A DNA stretch of 64,000 bases from assembly GCF_900089585.1 (NCBI RefSeq), contig NZ_FLRH01000003.1, forward strand, positions 2,742,501 to 2,806,500. Reading direction: 5' to 3'. How positions within the stretch are numbered: position 1 is the stretch's first letter; every line of letters begins with the position of its first letter. The notes beneath the pieces were generated by a model that saw only the letters and a list, made by a program, of their open reading frames with translations, did not search any database and had not been told where the DNA came from. The position numbers and the translations under genes are program-made. Source of the stretch: Micromonospora sediminicola (GTDB lineage Bacteria; Actinomycetota; Actinomycetes; Mycobacteriales; Micromonosporaceae). Of this stretch, positions 55,001 to 63,354 are shown one piece after another.

Positions 55001-55576
55001 GTAGCTGTGCCGCAGGGACCCTCGAACACGGTGCTCGCCGCGGTGGTGCCCGACGGGCCGGCGACCGTGGCCGAGTGGCGGGACCGGTTGGCGGCCCAGT
55101 TACCGCCGGCCGGCGTGCCCTCCCTGTGGGCGATCGTGGCGGCGCTGCCGCTGACGGTCAACGGCAAGACGGACGCCGCCGCCCTCGAGCGTGTCGCCAG
55201 GCCGATCGGTGCCCTGCTCGGATCCACCGACGACCCGGAGGCGGACGTCGGCGTCGACGGTCCGTCCGGTCCGCCTGCCAGCCCCGCCCCGGACGGCGCG
55301 GCCGACCAGCGCCACCGGAAACTGGCCGAGTCGGCCTGGCACGCGGTGCTCGGAGCCCCACCCAGCTCACCGGAGAGTGACTTCTTCGCCGCCGGCGGCG
55401 ACTCACTGCTGATGACCCGGCTGATGCTGCACCTGCGGCGCCAGCACGCCATCCGGATCCGGCCGCGGGACTTCTACTCCGACCCGACGATGCGCCACCT
55501 GGTCGCCTGCATCGCGCGTGCCGAGGTCGAGCAGTCGGGCGACCGCGATCCTCGCCGAGGAGGCTCCGTTGTCTGA
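52022..55576 (+). CDS. NRPS, PCP-C-A-PCP
   Basis: An 1184-residue synthetase. Domains: N-terminal PCP (SLGGSSLNAV near 55), C with a canonical HHALLDG near 244, A at about 560-1060 (FTSGSTGAPKG near 715, NGYGPSENATF, YRTGDLVRLD, A10 TVNGKTD near 1047), and a C-terminal PCP (FAAGGDSLLM near 1124). Specificity residues read by eye are D,L,I,W,M,G,G,T,F; the hydrophobic pattern resembles valine-type codes, so an aliphatic residue is likely (inference). The leading PCP means it accepts a residue loaded by another protein or serves as the carrier of an upstream A domain. It starts the operon that continues with the TE-like, MbtH-A-PCP and P450 genes. Confidence 0.92.
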   Translation: MEPSHRPAAVPAVGAPGTPPTPLAQVTGAAAAVLALDPSQLRELATGHSFASLGGSSLNAVQLVAEAAHLGWHLELADLISREPLAHALRSARPAAPSPRPASPATPVRLVLPGQAGMLRWDDRGSGRPYHLLFTADIRDGGGPDRVAAAVGVLTARHESLRTMFLRHDIDETGFARRVEAVARPRIARQVLRTPPGTDMVDAVNRQLAAASGQLVKPFHQVPVFFQITEDAADPRRLLLSLLCHHALLDGWSVNRLFRELADELAGAQLPEPVTPELLRAAGPSHDVSTALLERRVAQLRGVPAPLEMPSDLARPERQEPDGHRLTRSLSRPSAQAWRRFAGVTGISRTAVLLAAWALVLARRTAMSDLLIGVPIARRQTPDLAAAMAYATNLVPVRCRIDDDASISGYLAGVADDLADAVRAADVPFERLHTALGGGGDRRRAPLVQMVVAPEDELIQRRIESGPVRVDLYEGHCGGTPFDTVLFVGGSPDEPTVVCEYATSVLTPYEAAELLDALDHTLVELHRATRVGEVRTISEPQRQRLCRIRQGPPTPPDSDVWQLVRATAARLPEVVAVRDEQGELTYRELMDLAGEQARELRRAGVGANDVVAVAVRRSCREAVAVLAALRLGAAYVGLDLADPERRIREVIELARPAAVLTDHHSEARLQQVAPADLPRLRVRLAPPAPADDGAGDPGSLPEPAMDPERIIYLTFTSGSTGAPKGVRVRHGSVVRLVSPDLGDAAVCVEGDRMLRISPLAFDLSPIELFGPLAVGATVEVHPEEIPTAAGVAEHLDARDITVAWITAGLFRLVARHRPDCFRRMRYVMSGGEAVDPDAVRAVLTHSPGVRVVNGYGPSENATFTTTHPVQSCSDLDHQTPIGTAVPGTGVLVLDESGRVVPPGGIGELVATGAGLAVDYHRNPEATAATFGRPAPDTGERAYRTGDLVRLDGYGRLRYLGRNDHQVKVGGIRIELGDIRARLLECPGVAGAAVVAVPQGPSNTVLAAVVPDGPATVAEWRDRLAAQLPPAGVPSLWAIVAALPLTVNGKTDAAALERVARPIGALLGSTDDPEADVGVDGPSGPPASPAPDGAADQRHRKLAESAWHAVLGAPPSSPESDFFAAGGDSLLMTRLMLHLRRQHAIRIRPRDFYSDPTMRHLVACIARAEVEQSGDRDPRRGGSVV

Positions 55577-56351
55577 GCTGCTGCTGCTCGTGCTCGACTA
55601 TCCGGGCCGCCGCACCGAGGCCCGCGTCGCCGACCTCGGTCTCGAGCATGCCGGTTTCGCGGTGCGCTACCTGCTCCGCGAGCCGTTCGTCCGGGAACCG
55701 ACCGCGCCCCGGTACGCCGAGGAGCTCCTCGCGCAGACCCCGGTCGACGGTCCGTGCGCCGGGGTGCTCGCCTACTGCATGGCGGCGTCCATCGCCCAGG
55801 AGGTGGCATCCCGCGTGTCGGCCGCCGCAGAGCCCACCGCGCTGATCCTCTTCGACGGGGAACCGGCGAGCCCGGCGGCGATCGAGGAGCAGTTCGACGT
55901 CACGGCGCGCCAGCTGGCGGCACAGCTCGGAGGAATGCCGCCGCAGGCTTCGGACGCCTCCGTGTTCGATCCGGCGAGACTGGCCGGGCACCCCGAGGAC
56001 GTCATCGCCGCGATGCGCCACACCCTGGTCGAACTCGGCGTGTCCGCGGTGGGCGAGGGCGACGACGATCCGTACGCCCGGGACACCGCCGAGGACCTCG
56101 CAGACTTCTATCTCGACTGGCTGGTCCATCTCGTCGCGGCGAACAACGCCAGCTGGCCGGCGTGGGGTGGCGAGGTGCTGCACGTGATGTCCAGAGACCA
56201 CGGGTTCGCCGGCCCATGGCCGGGGGCAGCGACGACAAGGCATGTCCGCTGCGGCGTGCCCCGGCCCGAGCTGCTGCGCCATCCGGAGGTGCTTCCGACC
56301 GTTCGGGCGTTCCTGGACAGCCGCGTCCCGTCGGTGAGGAGGAGAGCGTGA
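55569..56351 (+). CDS. Thioesterase-like alpha/beta-hydrolase with Cys nucleophile
   Basis: A 260-residue alpha/beta-hydrolase. The nucleophile elbow is VLAYCMAAS near residue 69, cysteine instead of serine. The start is a TTG at 55569: GAGGAGG lies about five bases before it, the coding frame has no ATG or GTG nearby, and it overlaps the NRPS stop by 8 bases. It stands directly before an MbtH-A-PCP protein and a P450, the arrangement of nikP2-nikP1-nikQ in nikkomycin synthesis, where the thioesterase frees beta-hydroxyhistidine. The cysteine makes aminoacyl transfer to another carrier (CmaE/SyrC style) at least as likely as hydrolysis. Confidence 0.78.
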   Translation: MSELLLLVLDYPGRRTEARVADLGLEHAGFAVRYLLREPFVREPTAPRYAEELLAQTPVDGPCAGVLAYCMAASIAQEVASRVSAAAEPTALILFDGEPASPAAIEEQFDVTARQLAAQLGGMPPQASDASVFDPARLAGHPEDVIAAMRHTLVELGVSAVGEGDDDPYARDTAEDLADFYLDWLVHLVAANNASWPAWGGEVLHVMSRDHGFAGPWPGAATTRHVRCGVPRPELLRHPEVLPTVRAFLDSRVPSVRRRA

Positions 56352-58300
56352 ACCAGGCTCGGACGCCGGACGGCGACGCGTACATCGTCGTGCGCAACGG
56401 TGAGGGACGACTGGGAGTGTGGCCCGCCCCGCGGCCGGTTCCGGCGGGATGGTCGGCGACCGGCCCGGCCGGCACCCGGGAGAGGTGCCTGGCGGAGGTC
56501 GGGCGCCAGAGTGACACACCACGGCCGCGAGGCCCGGCCGGAGAGACCCTGCTGACGATGGTGCGGCGGACGGTCGACCGGGTACCGGACCGACCGGCGG
56601 TGCGCGACGACGACCGGTTCCTCTCGTACGCGGATCTCTGGCGGGAGTCCGACGCGGTGGCGACGTGGCTGACCGGTCGCGGCGTGTCGCCCGGGGACCG
56701 GGTCGTCGTCTACCGCGAGCGCGGCGTCTCGACGCTGACCAGCATCCTCGGCGTATTGAAGGCGGGCGCGGCCTACATCGCGGTCGACACCCGCTATCCG
56801 GACGCCCGGCGTGATCTCATGATCCGCGCGGGCCGACCCGCCCTGGTGCTGACCGGGCCGGAGCTCGCCCACCAGCTGTCCGAGACCGGCGTGCCGGTCG
56901 GTGAACTGGACTCTGCCGGATGGGCCGCGTCGGGCACGGTGAGCCCCCCTCCACTCGACGTCCGGGCCGACGACGCCGCCTGCGTCCTGTTCACCTCCGG
57001 CTCGTCCGGCCAGCCGAAGGCGATCGTGCTGGAGCACCGTAACCTGCGGTACTTCGCCGAGAACGAGGCGCTTCCGCCGCTGACGGAGCAGGACCGCACC
57101 GCCCAGGTCTCCAGCGTCTCCTTCGACGCGTTCCATTTCGAGATCTGGGCCAGCCTCGCGGGCGGTGCCGAGGTGGTCGTCATGCCGTCGCTGTCGACGC
57201 TGATGGGGGAGGACATGGAGCGCGACCTCCAGCGCCGGCGGATCACCGCGATGCTCGCCCCCACGATGGTCGTCAACCACGTCGTGCACGAAGACCGCGA
57301 CGCGTTCGCGCCGCTGCGTGTCCTGCACACCGGCGGAGACGTCCTCCAACCGGCAGCCTGCCGTGAGCTGCTCGCCGGCGGATTCACCGGAGAGTTCCGC
57401 AACCTGTACGGCCCGGCCGAGGCGAGCACCGCCTGCACTGGGTTCCTCGTCAACGACCTGGCCGAGGACGCGGACACCGTACCGATCGGAGCACCGCTCG
57501 CCGGGGCGTCGGTGTACGTCCTCGACGCGAACCTCGACGCGGTGGACGTGGGCCAGGTCGGTGAGATCCACATCGGCGGCACCGGTGTCGCCCGCGGCTA
57601 CCTGGACCAACCGGTCCTGACCGCCGAACGCTTCCTGCCCGACCCCTTCGGCCCGACCGGCGCCACGATGTACGCGACCGGCGACCTCGCCCGCCGCCGT
57701 GCCGACGGCCTACTGGAGTTCGTCGGCCGGGCCGACGACCAGGTGAAGATCCGCGGGTACCGCGTCGAGCCGGGCGAAGTGGAACGGCTGTTGGGACGGC
57801 ACCCGTCCATCACACAGGCGGTCGTCCTGGCGATCGGTGCGGACCACGACCGGCACCTCGTCGCGCTGGTGGTGCTACGGGAAGCCGTTCCCCTCAACCG
57901 CCTGCGCGCGTTCGCGGTGGCGCAACTGCCGACCTTCATGGTGCCGGCGGTGATCATCGTTGTTCCCGAGATCCCCGGCAACGAGCACGGCAAGCGAGAC
58001 GTCCGGACGCTGCGGGCCGTCGCCGAGGAGCATCTGCGGCGCCGGGCGAACCGGGTCCGGCCGGCCGACCCGACCCAGGTGTATCTGGCTGGCCTGTGGG
58101 AGGAACTGCTCGGGGTGGAGACTGTGGGTGCCACCGACGACTTCTTCGACCTCGGCGGCAACTCGCTCCTGGCGTTCCGGGCCCAACGGCGGATCAGGCG
58201 CGATCTCGACGTCGCGCTGGACATCCGTGACGTGCTCGACAACAGCGAGCTGGCAAAGCTCGCCCTGCGTATCGACGAGCACCGGCAGGCACGGCGATGA
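56348..58300 (+). CDS. MbtH-A-PCP fusion protein (amino acid loading for on-carrier oxidation)
   Basis: A 650-residue protein with a GTG start overlapping the upstream stop (GTGA). Residues 5-60 are an MbtH domain (YIVVRNGEGRLGVWP, VPAGWSATG). A follows at about 70-570 (FTSGSSGQPKA near 215, YGPAEASTA, YATGDLARR, A10 NEHGKRD near 545), then PCP (FFDLGGNSLLA near 600). The A3 motif ends in KA instead of KG. The next gene, overlapping by ATGA, is a P450. A-PCP plus P450 pairs (NikP1/NikQ, NovH/NovI) make beta-hydroxy amino acids on the carrier. Specificity residues read by eye are D,A,F,L,H,G,L,T,A, which I cannot assign. The gene at 1-1071 is a paralogue. Confidence 0.92.
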   Translation: MNQARTPDGDAYIVVRNGEGRLGVWPAPRPVPAGWSATGPAGTRERCLAEVGRQSDTPRPRGPAGETLLTMVRRTVDRVPDRPAVRDDDRFLSYADLWRESDAVATWLTGRGVSPGDRVVVYRERGVSTLTSILGVLKAGAAYIAVDTRYPDARRDLMIRAGRPALVLTGPELAHQLSETGVPVGELDSAGWAASGTVSPPPLDVRADDAACVLFTSGSSGQPKAIVLEHRNLRYFAENEALPPLTEQDRTAQVSSVSFDAFHFEIWASLAGGAEVVVMPSLSTLMGEDMERDLQRRRITAMLAPTMVVNHVVHEDRDAFAPLRVLHTGGDVLQPAACRELLAGGFTGEFRNLYGPAEASTACTGFLVNDLAEDADTVPIGAPLAGASVYVLDANLDAVDVGQVGEIHIGGTGVARGYLDQPVLTAERFLPDPFGPTGATMYATGDLARRRADGLLEFVGRADDQVKIRGYRVEPGEVERLLGRHPSITQAVVLAIGADHDRHLVALVVLREAVPLNRLRAFAVAQLPTFMVPAVIIVVPEIPGNEHGKRDVRTLRAVAEEHLRRRANRVRPADPTQVYLAGLWEELLGVETVGATDDFFDLGGNSLLAFRAQRRIRRDLDVALDIRDVLDNSELAKLALRIDEHRQARR

Positions 58301-59514
58301 CCGCACCCGCCCCGATCGTCGACCTGACCGACGTCGAAGCCTTCGCGGCCGGCGCGCACCGGGAGATGTTCCGGTGGCTGCGGGCCACCGACCCGGTGCA
58401 CGCGCACGTGTTTCCCGACGGCGGGCGGTTCTGGGCACTAACCCGGTACCGGGACGTGGTGGCCGCGTACACGGACCACCGGACGTTCAGCTCCAGCGGC
58501 GGCGCCATGCTGGGCGGGTCGTTCCGCAGCCGCGAGGACACCGCCGCCGGACGCATGCTCGTCGCGTCGGACCCACCGCGCCACCGGCTGCTCCGCAAGG
58601 TGATGCACCACGCGTTCAGCCCAGAACGGATCCGACTGGTCCAGCGACAGGTCGAGCTGCTAGTCGACGCGGCCGTCGACCGACTGCTGGCCGATGGCGG
58701 CGGCGACTTCGCCACCGACGTGGCCCCGGAACTGCCCGCCGGAGCGTTGATGGCGATGGTCGGCCTCTCCCAGGACGAGGCACACGAGCTGATCGGGATG
58801 ACCCGACGCATGATCGGGTTCCGGGATCCCGTGCTGGTCGAGCAGACCTCCGACGTGCGGCTGCAACTGGCCGGCATCCAGGCGGACATCTTCGACTTCT
58901 TCGAGGAGGTGATCCGCCTGCGCCGGCACCGACCTGGTGACGACCTGGTGAGCCTGCTGCTCACCGCGACCATCAACGGGCGGCCGCTGCCCGAGGAGGA
59001 AGTGCTCTACAACTGCATGAACGTGGCCGTCGGCGGCAACGAGACGAGCTCGTACACGGCCTGCTCCGGTCTGCTGGCGCTGCTGGACCACCCGGACCAG
59101 TCGAGCATCCTGCTACGCGATCCCGAGCTGCTCGACTGCGCGATCGGCGAGATGCTGCGGTGGAGTTCGACCAACGCGTACGTCCAGCGCGTCGCCGTCC
59201 GCGACACCGAGATCGGTGGGCGTCACATCCGGTCCGGAGACTCGGTGACGCTGTGGAACGTGTCCGCAAACTTCGACGAGGACCAGTTCGACGAGCCGAA
59301 CGTATTTCGCGTCACCCGCACCCCGAACCGTCACCTCACCTACGGCGTGGGCATCCACCGCTGCATCGGCGCCACGCTGGCCCACGTCGAGCTGGGAACG
59401 CTGTTCGCGCGGATCCTGCCGCACCTGCCGAGGATGCAGCAGGCAGGGGAGGCCCGCAGGCTGAGGTCCAACTTCATCCTCGGCACCACCTCGATGCCGA
59501 TCGTCATGATTTGA
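58297..59514 (+). CDS. Cytochrome P450 (likely carrier-bound amino acid beta-hydroxylase)
   Basis: A 405-residue P450 of normal bacterial length. Seen: I-helix GGNETSS, ExxR in EMLRW, PNRHLTYGVGIHRCIG with the heme cysteine near residue 356. Its ATG overlaps the stop of the MbtH-A-PCP gene as ATGA. P450s placed this way (NikQ, NovI, OxyD type) hydroxylate the beta carbon of the amino acid held on the neighbouring PCP. It is the last gene of the operon and, as far as I can see, the right edge of the cluster. Confidence 0.93.
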   Translation: MTAPAPIVDLTDVEAFAAGAHREMFRWLRATDPVHAHVFPDGGRFWALTRYRDVVAAYTDHRTFSSSGGAMLGGSFRSREDTAAGRMLVASDPPRHRLLRKVMHHAFSPERIRLVQRQVELLVDAAVDRLLADGGGDFATDVAPELPAGALMAMVGLSQDEAHELIGMTRRMIGFRDPVLVEQTSDVRLQLAGIQADIFDFFEEVIRLRRHRPGDDLVSLLLTATINGRPLPEEEVLYNCMNVAVGGNETSSYTACSGLLALLDHPDQSSILLRDPELLDCAIGEMLRWSSTNAYVQRVAVRDTEIGGRHIRSGDSVTLWNVSANFDEDQFDEPNVFRVTRTPNRHLTYGVGIHRCIGATLAHVELGTLFARILPHLPRMQQAGEARRLRSNFILGTTSMPIVMI

Positions 59515-59539
59515 GTGGAAGCAGAACGGAGTGTGGACC

Positions 59540-60049
59540 CTATCGACGGACGGAGATGGGCGGCTGGTCCCCCCTGCGAGGGGGCATGACCTGCGCCGGC
59601 AGTGTCCCGTCGTACCCGGAGTAGGCCTCCAGCGGTCCTTCCGCGACATGTCTAAGATCATCGAAGGCCTCCTGCAGGAGGCTCACTCTCCGCCTGAAAT
59701 GCGAGTCAGCCTCGCGCGGTCGCATGATCACCGACGCCACGAGTTCCGAACCGTGGTAGTTCGGCACAAGCCGACAGGCGTAGTGGAACGGCGACCGGAC
59801 TGGCAGGACGAGGAGGTGGTCAAGGAGCAACCTGTCACGGTCAAACCTGGTCCTGAGAACGACCGTTCCCTGCCGCGTGGTGAGGTGATACTCGTTGCTG
59901 GAGATTAATCGCGACCCGCGGACGGACCTTAGAAATCGCGGCCACATCGCAACGTCGGATGCCATGTCCCAGAGGACATCCGGTGGACGCCGGATCGACA
60001 CCGACATCGTCACGGCGGCGAGGGTTTGACCGCCATCTCTGTCATCCAT
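59540..60049 (-). CDS. SRPBCC-family (START-like) protein
   Basis: A 169-residue protein whose start (VSIRRPPDVLWDMASDVAMWPRFLRSVRGSRLIS) is typical of SRPBCC lipid/polyketide-binding folds. The rest alternates strand-like segments and ends with a helix (LLQEAFDDLRHVAEG). I chose the ATG at 60049 with GGAG eight bases upstream; a TTG at 60067 would overlap the upstream stop. It is downstream of the CGNR regulator in the same direction. Function unknown; codon use looks less GC-extreme than the cluster, so it probably lies outside it. Confidence 0.7.
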   Translation of the reverse strand: MDDRDGGQTLAAVTMSVSIRRPPDVLWDMASDVAMWPRFLRSVRGSRLISSNEYHLTTRQGTVVLRTRFDRDRLLLDHLLVLPVRSPFHYACRLVPNYHGSELVASVIMRPREADSHFRRRVSLLQEAFDDLRHVAEGPLEAYSGYDGTLPAQVMPPRRGDQPPISVRR

Positions 60050-60063
60050 GTGGGGCACTCCGC

Positions 60064-60657
60064 TCAAGGATCGATGTCGCGGGCAGGGTGACGACCTGAG
60101 CGGCAGATGTCGCCGACCGCGCCAGAGGAAGCGTTGCGGGCTCGGTACGCGGCGACGGCAGCGCGGTTTCCGCAGCGACCCGCACAGAACTTCTTGGATC
60201 CGTTTCTCGAGAGGTCGACCATTACCTCACGGCACTCTGGGCGCGCGCAGAGACGCAGCCGGTGAAGCTCCCCACGCTGCACCAGGTCGGCGACGGCCAT
60301 TGACGTCCGGATGGCGAGTTGGGCCGCAACGGAGCCGTCCGGCGCCAGAAGCTCCAAGCGGTAGTTCTCCGTACCGCCATCTCTCACCATCTGCGGGAGG
60401 GCGTCGAACTTGTGCAGGAGTTGGTTGACTACGCTCACGGCGACAGCCTCAGATCCCGGCCAGAGCGCCCGGAGACGGTGACGGAGGCTGCGGAGCGCGC
60501 ATAGATCACTCAAGCCGCAATCCGCCTCTGTCCACCAGTCGATGGTGCGAAGCAAGTTCTCGAGAGCCGCCTCGTCGGATAGATGGTCGTGCTCGCTGTC
60601 AGTCATGTTCACCAGTGCCGCTGCGGCTAGCAGCGCTGCCTGATGTGGGGAAGTCAC
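60064..60657 (-). CDS. CGNR zinc-finger (ABATE-domain) putative regulator
   Basis: A 197-residue protein. The C-terminal part reads LRLCARPECREVMVDLSRNGSKKFCAGRCGNRAAVAAYRAR: a four-cysteine CGNR zinc finger, found at the end of ABATE-domain proteins thought to be stress or antibiotic-related regulators. The GTG at 60657 has GGAGGAAG upstream. It is probably co-transcribed with the SRPBCC gene. I see no link to the NRPS cluster beyond proximity. Confidence 0.85.
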   Translation of the reverse strand: MTSPHQAALLAAAALVNMTDSEHDHLSDEAALENLLRTIDWWTEADCGLSDLCALRSLRHRLRALWPGSEAVAVSVVNQLLHKFDALPQMVRDGGTENYRLELLAPDGSVAAQLAIRTSMAVADLVQRGELHRLRLCARPECREVMVDLSRNGSKKFCAGRCGNRAAVAAYRARNASSGAVGDICRSGRHPARDIDP

Positions 60658-60698
60658 CTGCTTCCTCCCGCAGTGGCATCGACTCGTGCCTGCCGCGA

Positions 60699-61250
60699 TC
60701 AGCCCGTCTCGCTGCCTCGACGCGGGGGGTCCTCACCTACGAGGCCGTCCACCGACTCACGTATGAGGTCAGCGTGACCGACATGCCGCGCGTACTCCTC
60801 GATCATGTCGATGAGGATGCGGCGCAGGGTGGGCACCTCAGTCAATTTGACGTACCGGGCTGGTTGGTCCAAGCCGCCCTCGGCCAGCGCTTCTACGACC
60901 GCCGCGCGAGACCGGGCCGCAGCATCCTGCCAGAGGGTCATGAGCTGCTCGGGTGTGTCCGCCGCGGCCGAGTTCCACTCCCAGTCGGGATCGTCGTCCC
61001 AGTCCACCGTGTCCCAAGGGGGCGGTAGATCCCGCCCGAGCAGCCGCCGCGTGAAGTACTCGTCCTCGACGCCGGCGAGGTGCTTGAGCAAGCCACCAAG
61101 GGTCATTGATGAGGTACCTACGGTCGCCCTCATGCCCGCTTCGTCGAGCCCTCCGCACTTCCACGCCAACGTCGCGCGCGACCTCTCGAGGGCACCGAGC
61201 AGTGTATCGGTCTCGTTGCCGTCGAGAGGAGGTCCATCGATATAGGCCAT
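60699..61250 (-). CDS. DinB/DUF664-family protein
   Basis: A 183-residue four-helix protein of the DinB/DUF664 type: LGALERSRATLAWKCGGLDEAGMR, TLGGLLKHLAGVEDEYFTRRLLG (first metal His), and MIEEYARHVGHADLIRESVDG (the usual EYARHxGHADLIRE signature). These proteins bind a divalent metal and some act as thiol-dependent S-transferases; the role here is unknown. The ATG at 61250 begins the conserved part; upstream frame to 61409 is not conserved in character. Confidence 0.88.
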   Translation of the reverse strand: MAYIDGPPLDGNETDTLLGALERSRATLAWKCGGLDEAGMRATVGTSSMTLGGLLKHLAGVEDEYFTRRLLGRDLPPPWDTVDWDDDPDWEWNSAAADTPEQLMTLWQDAAARSRAAVVEALAEGGLDQPARYVKLTEVPTLRRILIDMIEEYARHVGHADLIRESVDGLVGEDPPRRGSETG

Positions 61251-61504
61251 AAACGATGAGCATACCGGCCGCGCCCGTCGCTGTGGCGTCACCGCTAAGA
61301 GGGACAACGCGCTCACCGTCGCGTCCGAGTCGCTGACGCGACAGGTTATTGGCCCTTCGGCGCCCGGACCTGTCTTCCCCCGCGATGCCTCATGACGCGC
61401 TGCGCGCACTGGTCGTCACCGCGCCACCCGATTGGTCGCCGCGACAACACGTCACATCGACTTGCGCCTCGCGGGCCACCAGGAGGACTACACGTGCGTG
61501 AGCT

Positions 61505-62086
61505 TCAACGTCTTGCTGATCGGCAGCGGCGGTGGGGCATCGGTTCGTATCGCCCCTCGGACACCAAGGTTCTCCCACGGTGCGTGCTGAGATCGACTTC
61601 AGCGCGCACCGTTTCCGTCTCCGGGTGGTAGTTCAGTCGGAGGCCGAGTTGCCGGTAGACCTCGGCCTTTTCCACAGGGTCGGCGTCGCAGAGCGCGGTG
61701 GTGATGTCGCCGAGCGCGGTCAGCAGAGCCGTAATCTCTGCGCGGCTCACCCGACGCGGGGTGGAACTCGCGATGGCGTGTAGGTCGCCGCAGTGGTAGA
61801 GCCAAGATCGTTGCTGCCAACCGGTGAAGCCAGGGGTCCGACGGGTAATTTCTTCGATGACGTGGTGCGGCACGTCGTCAGGCACGTCGACTGCGTCGCT
61901 GAATTCGGCAGGCATGTCCAGGATGTCGCTGCCATCCGTGGCGGCGGCGACGACGCCAAGTGCCCTGGAGGCCTCCTCGGAGTAGATACAGTGCAGGCAA
62001 GGACTCTCGGGCTGCCCGCCGTAGATCGGTCCCCGGTAGAGGTCGGTGTCCTGGGAGGCGAGCAGCTCGGCTGCGCTACCGATGAT
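61505..62086 (-). pseudogene. Chimeric remnant: CbrC-like middle joined to a recombinase-type C-terminus
   Basis: The frame is open from a TAG at 62089-62087 down to 61505 but has no plausible start before the ATG at 61915. The part before that ATG still reads as protein of the CbrC (UPF0167) family (LYRGPIYGGQPESPCLHCI), continuing into VIEEITRRTPGFTGWQQRSWLYHCGD, a CbrC signature. The N-terminus is missing. The tail (ALLTALGDITTALCDADPVEKAEVYRQLGLRLNYHPE) resembles the end of actinobacterial recombinases. I read this as a decayed fusion of two genes. Confidence 0.6.
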
Positions 62087-62269
62087 CTACGGAGCTTCGC
62101 GGGGCCCGAGGTCTCTGGGTTCAGGGTAGCCCCATTCGGCGAGCATGCTCATGGCCCGTCGGTAGGTGTGGTCACGATAGATGCCCATTTCGTGGCCGCG
62201 GTAGACGAGGGCCTTCAGCGACATGCCCCAGCGGCGCTTGAGTTCGTGGAGCTCAGGGGGACAGAGCAT
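62087..62269 (-). pseudogene. ImmA/IrrE-type peptidase, C-terminal fragment
   Basis: Sixty residues, LCPPELHELKRRWGMSLKALVYRGHEMGIYRDHTYRRAM onward, match the end of ImmA/IrrE (DUF955) metallopeptidases often linked to mobile elements. The HExxH part is absent, and the insertion sequence lies 170 bases upstream, so this is probably what remains after rearrangement. Nothing readable remains between 62270 and 62440. Confidence 0.55.
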
Positions 62270-62440
62270 CGGTTTCCCGACCCGAGGCTCCGCCCGCCGC
62301 TGTCACCGGCTGACGAACCACCCGTGCGACGGTCGATCATGATCGTATCGGGGGTCGCGGTGCAGGTCCGCGTTCGGCGCCGGTAAGGCGACTCCGGCGA
62401 GGTATCGCCGGTCGGACCGACCACGGACGTGGGTCTTACT

Positions 62441-62454
62441 GAGCCATTTTCATC
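62441..62454 (+). repeat. Left terminal inverted repeat of the IS
   Basis: GAGCCATTTTCATC, the exact inverse of 63341-63354. The transposase stop codon lies inside it. Confidence 0.88.
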
Positions 62455-63231
62455 CTGCGTAGCGGTCGGCTTCGACGTGGTGCAGGACGAGGATGGCCTG
62501 CACGATCGCGGTCGCTCGGCGTGGGCAGCAGCGCAGCTTGACCAGGATCTTCCAGGTCTTGAGGGTGGCGATCGCGCGTTCGCCTCGGGCACGGATCTTC
62601 GCGTGGGCCGGTTGACGGCCTTCTGCCGGCGTGACAGCTTCGGCCGGAAGCGGCGCCGCTTGAACGGAGTGCGCACGCTGCCGCGGGCGCCTTGATAGCC
62701 CTTGTCCGCGAAGGTCATCACGCCGGCGCTGGTCAGGGCGTCGATGATGCCGTGGGTGCGGGCGGCGGTCAGGTCGTGCGTCGAGCCGGGCAGCGCGGCC
62801 GAGGCCCAGACGAGACGCCCGGCCGCGTCGGCGATGACCTGCACGTTCACTCCGTGACGCTTGTGCTTTCCGGAGTAGTACGGCTTCTGGTTGGCGACCC
62901 GGTCGATCGAGATCAGGGTGCCGTCGAGGATTGCGTAGGCGAGCAGCTGGATCCTGGTCCTGGCCGTGGTTAAGTCGTCGGCGGTCGCGGCGAGTAGGTC
63001 GATGGCCTCGCGGACATAACGCCAGGTCGTCGTGACGCCGATCTCGAATCCGGCGGCCAGGCGGGTCAGGGTGTCGCCGTTGCGCAGGTGGGCCAGGGCG
63101 AGCAGGGCTTGCCGGCCGGGGTCGAGGCGTCGCCACCGGGAGCGTCGCTGCTGGCGGCGGGTTCGGATGAGGGCGGCGAGGTGGTTCAGGCTGCGGGTGG
63201 ACAACGGAATCGCGGCAGGGTAAGACAGCAC
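62450..63231 (-). pseudogene. IS5-type DDE transposase with a frameshift
   Basis: The GTG start at 63231 opens a frame reading like IS5-family transposases: an N-terminal HTH (LAAGFEIGVTTTWRYVREAIDLL), DGTLISIDRV (first Asp), YYSGKHKRHGVNVQV, GSTHDLTAAR (second Asp) and FADKGYQGARG. Near 62606, after QKAVNR, the homology jumps to the next frame (AHAKIRARGERAIATLKTWKIL, carrying the Glu, ending HVEADRYAG and a stop at 62450). One base appears missing in a run of C and G. Either the copy is inactive, the sequence has an error, or the frame is shifted in translation; the first two are likelier. Confidence 0.8.
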
Positions 63232-63340
63232 AGCGAGGCTCCCGGTTGGGGCATCTGATCTTGGTCGATTGCTGTCCTACCGGGAGCCTCGTCCTACCTG
63301 GACACCGGCCTCCCGCACCGCCCGTGACCTGCACCGTCAC

Positions 63341-63354
63341 GATGAAAATGGCTC
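63341..63354 (-). repeat. Right terminal inverted repeat of the IS
   Basis: GATGAAAATGGCTC, the exact inverse of 62441-62454, followed by the ACT duplication. Confidence 0.88.

Larger units (their letters stand above)
62441..63354 (-). mobile_element. IS5-like insertion sequence, 914 bp, with intact ends
   Basis: The ends are perfect 14-bp inverted repeats: GAGCCATTTTCATC at 62441-62454 and GATGAAAATGGCTC at 63341-63354. The element is flanked on both sides by ACT (62438-62440 and 63355-63357), a 3-bp target duplication. The size and transposase type fit the IS5 family. Complete ends and an exact duplication indicate a fairly recent insertion. Confidence 0.88.

Noticed and set aside
59531..59908. 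125-residue plus-strand frame after the last P450
   Set aside because: Opposes the SRPBCC gene, which has a recognisable start and fold; the plus frame has neither.
62215..63231. Full 338-residue transposase in one frame
   Set aside because: After about 62606 this frame loses similarity and runs out of the IS end; the true C-terminus is in the neighbouring frame ending at 62450.
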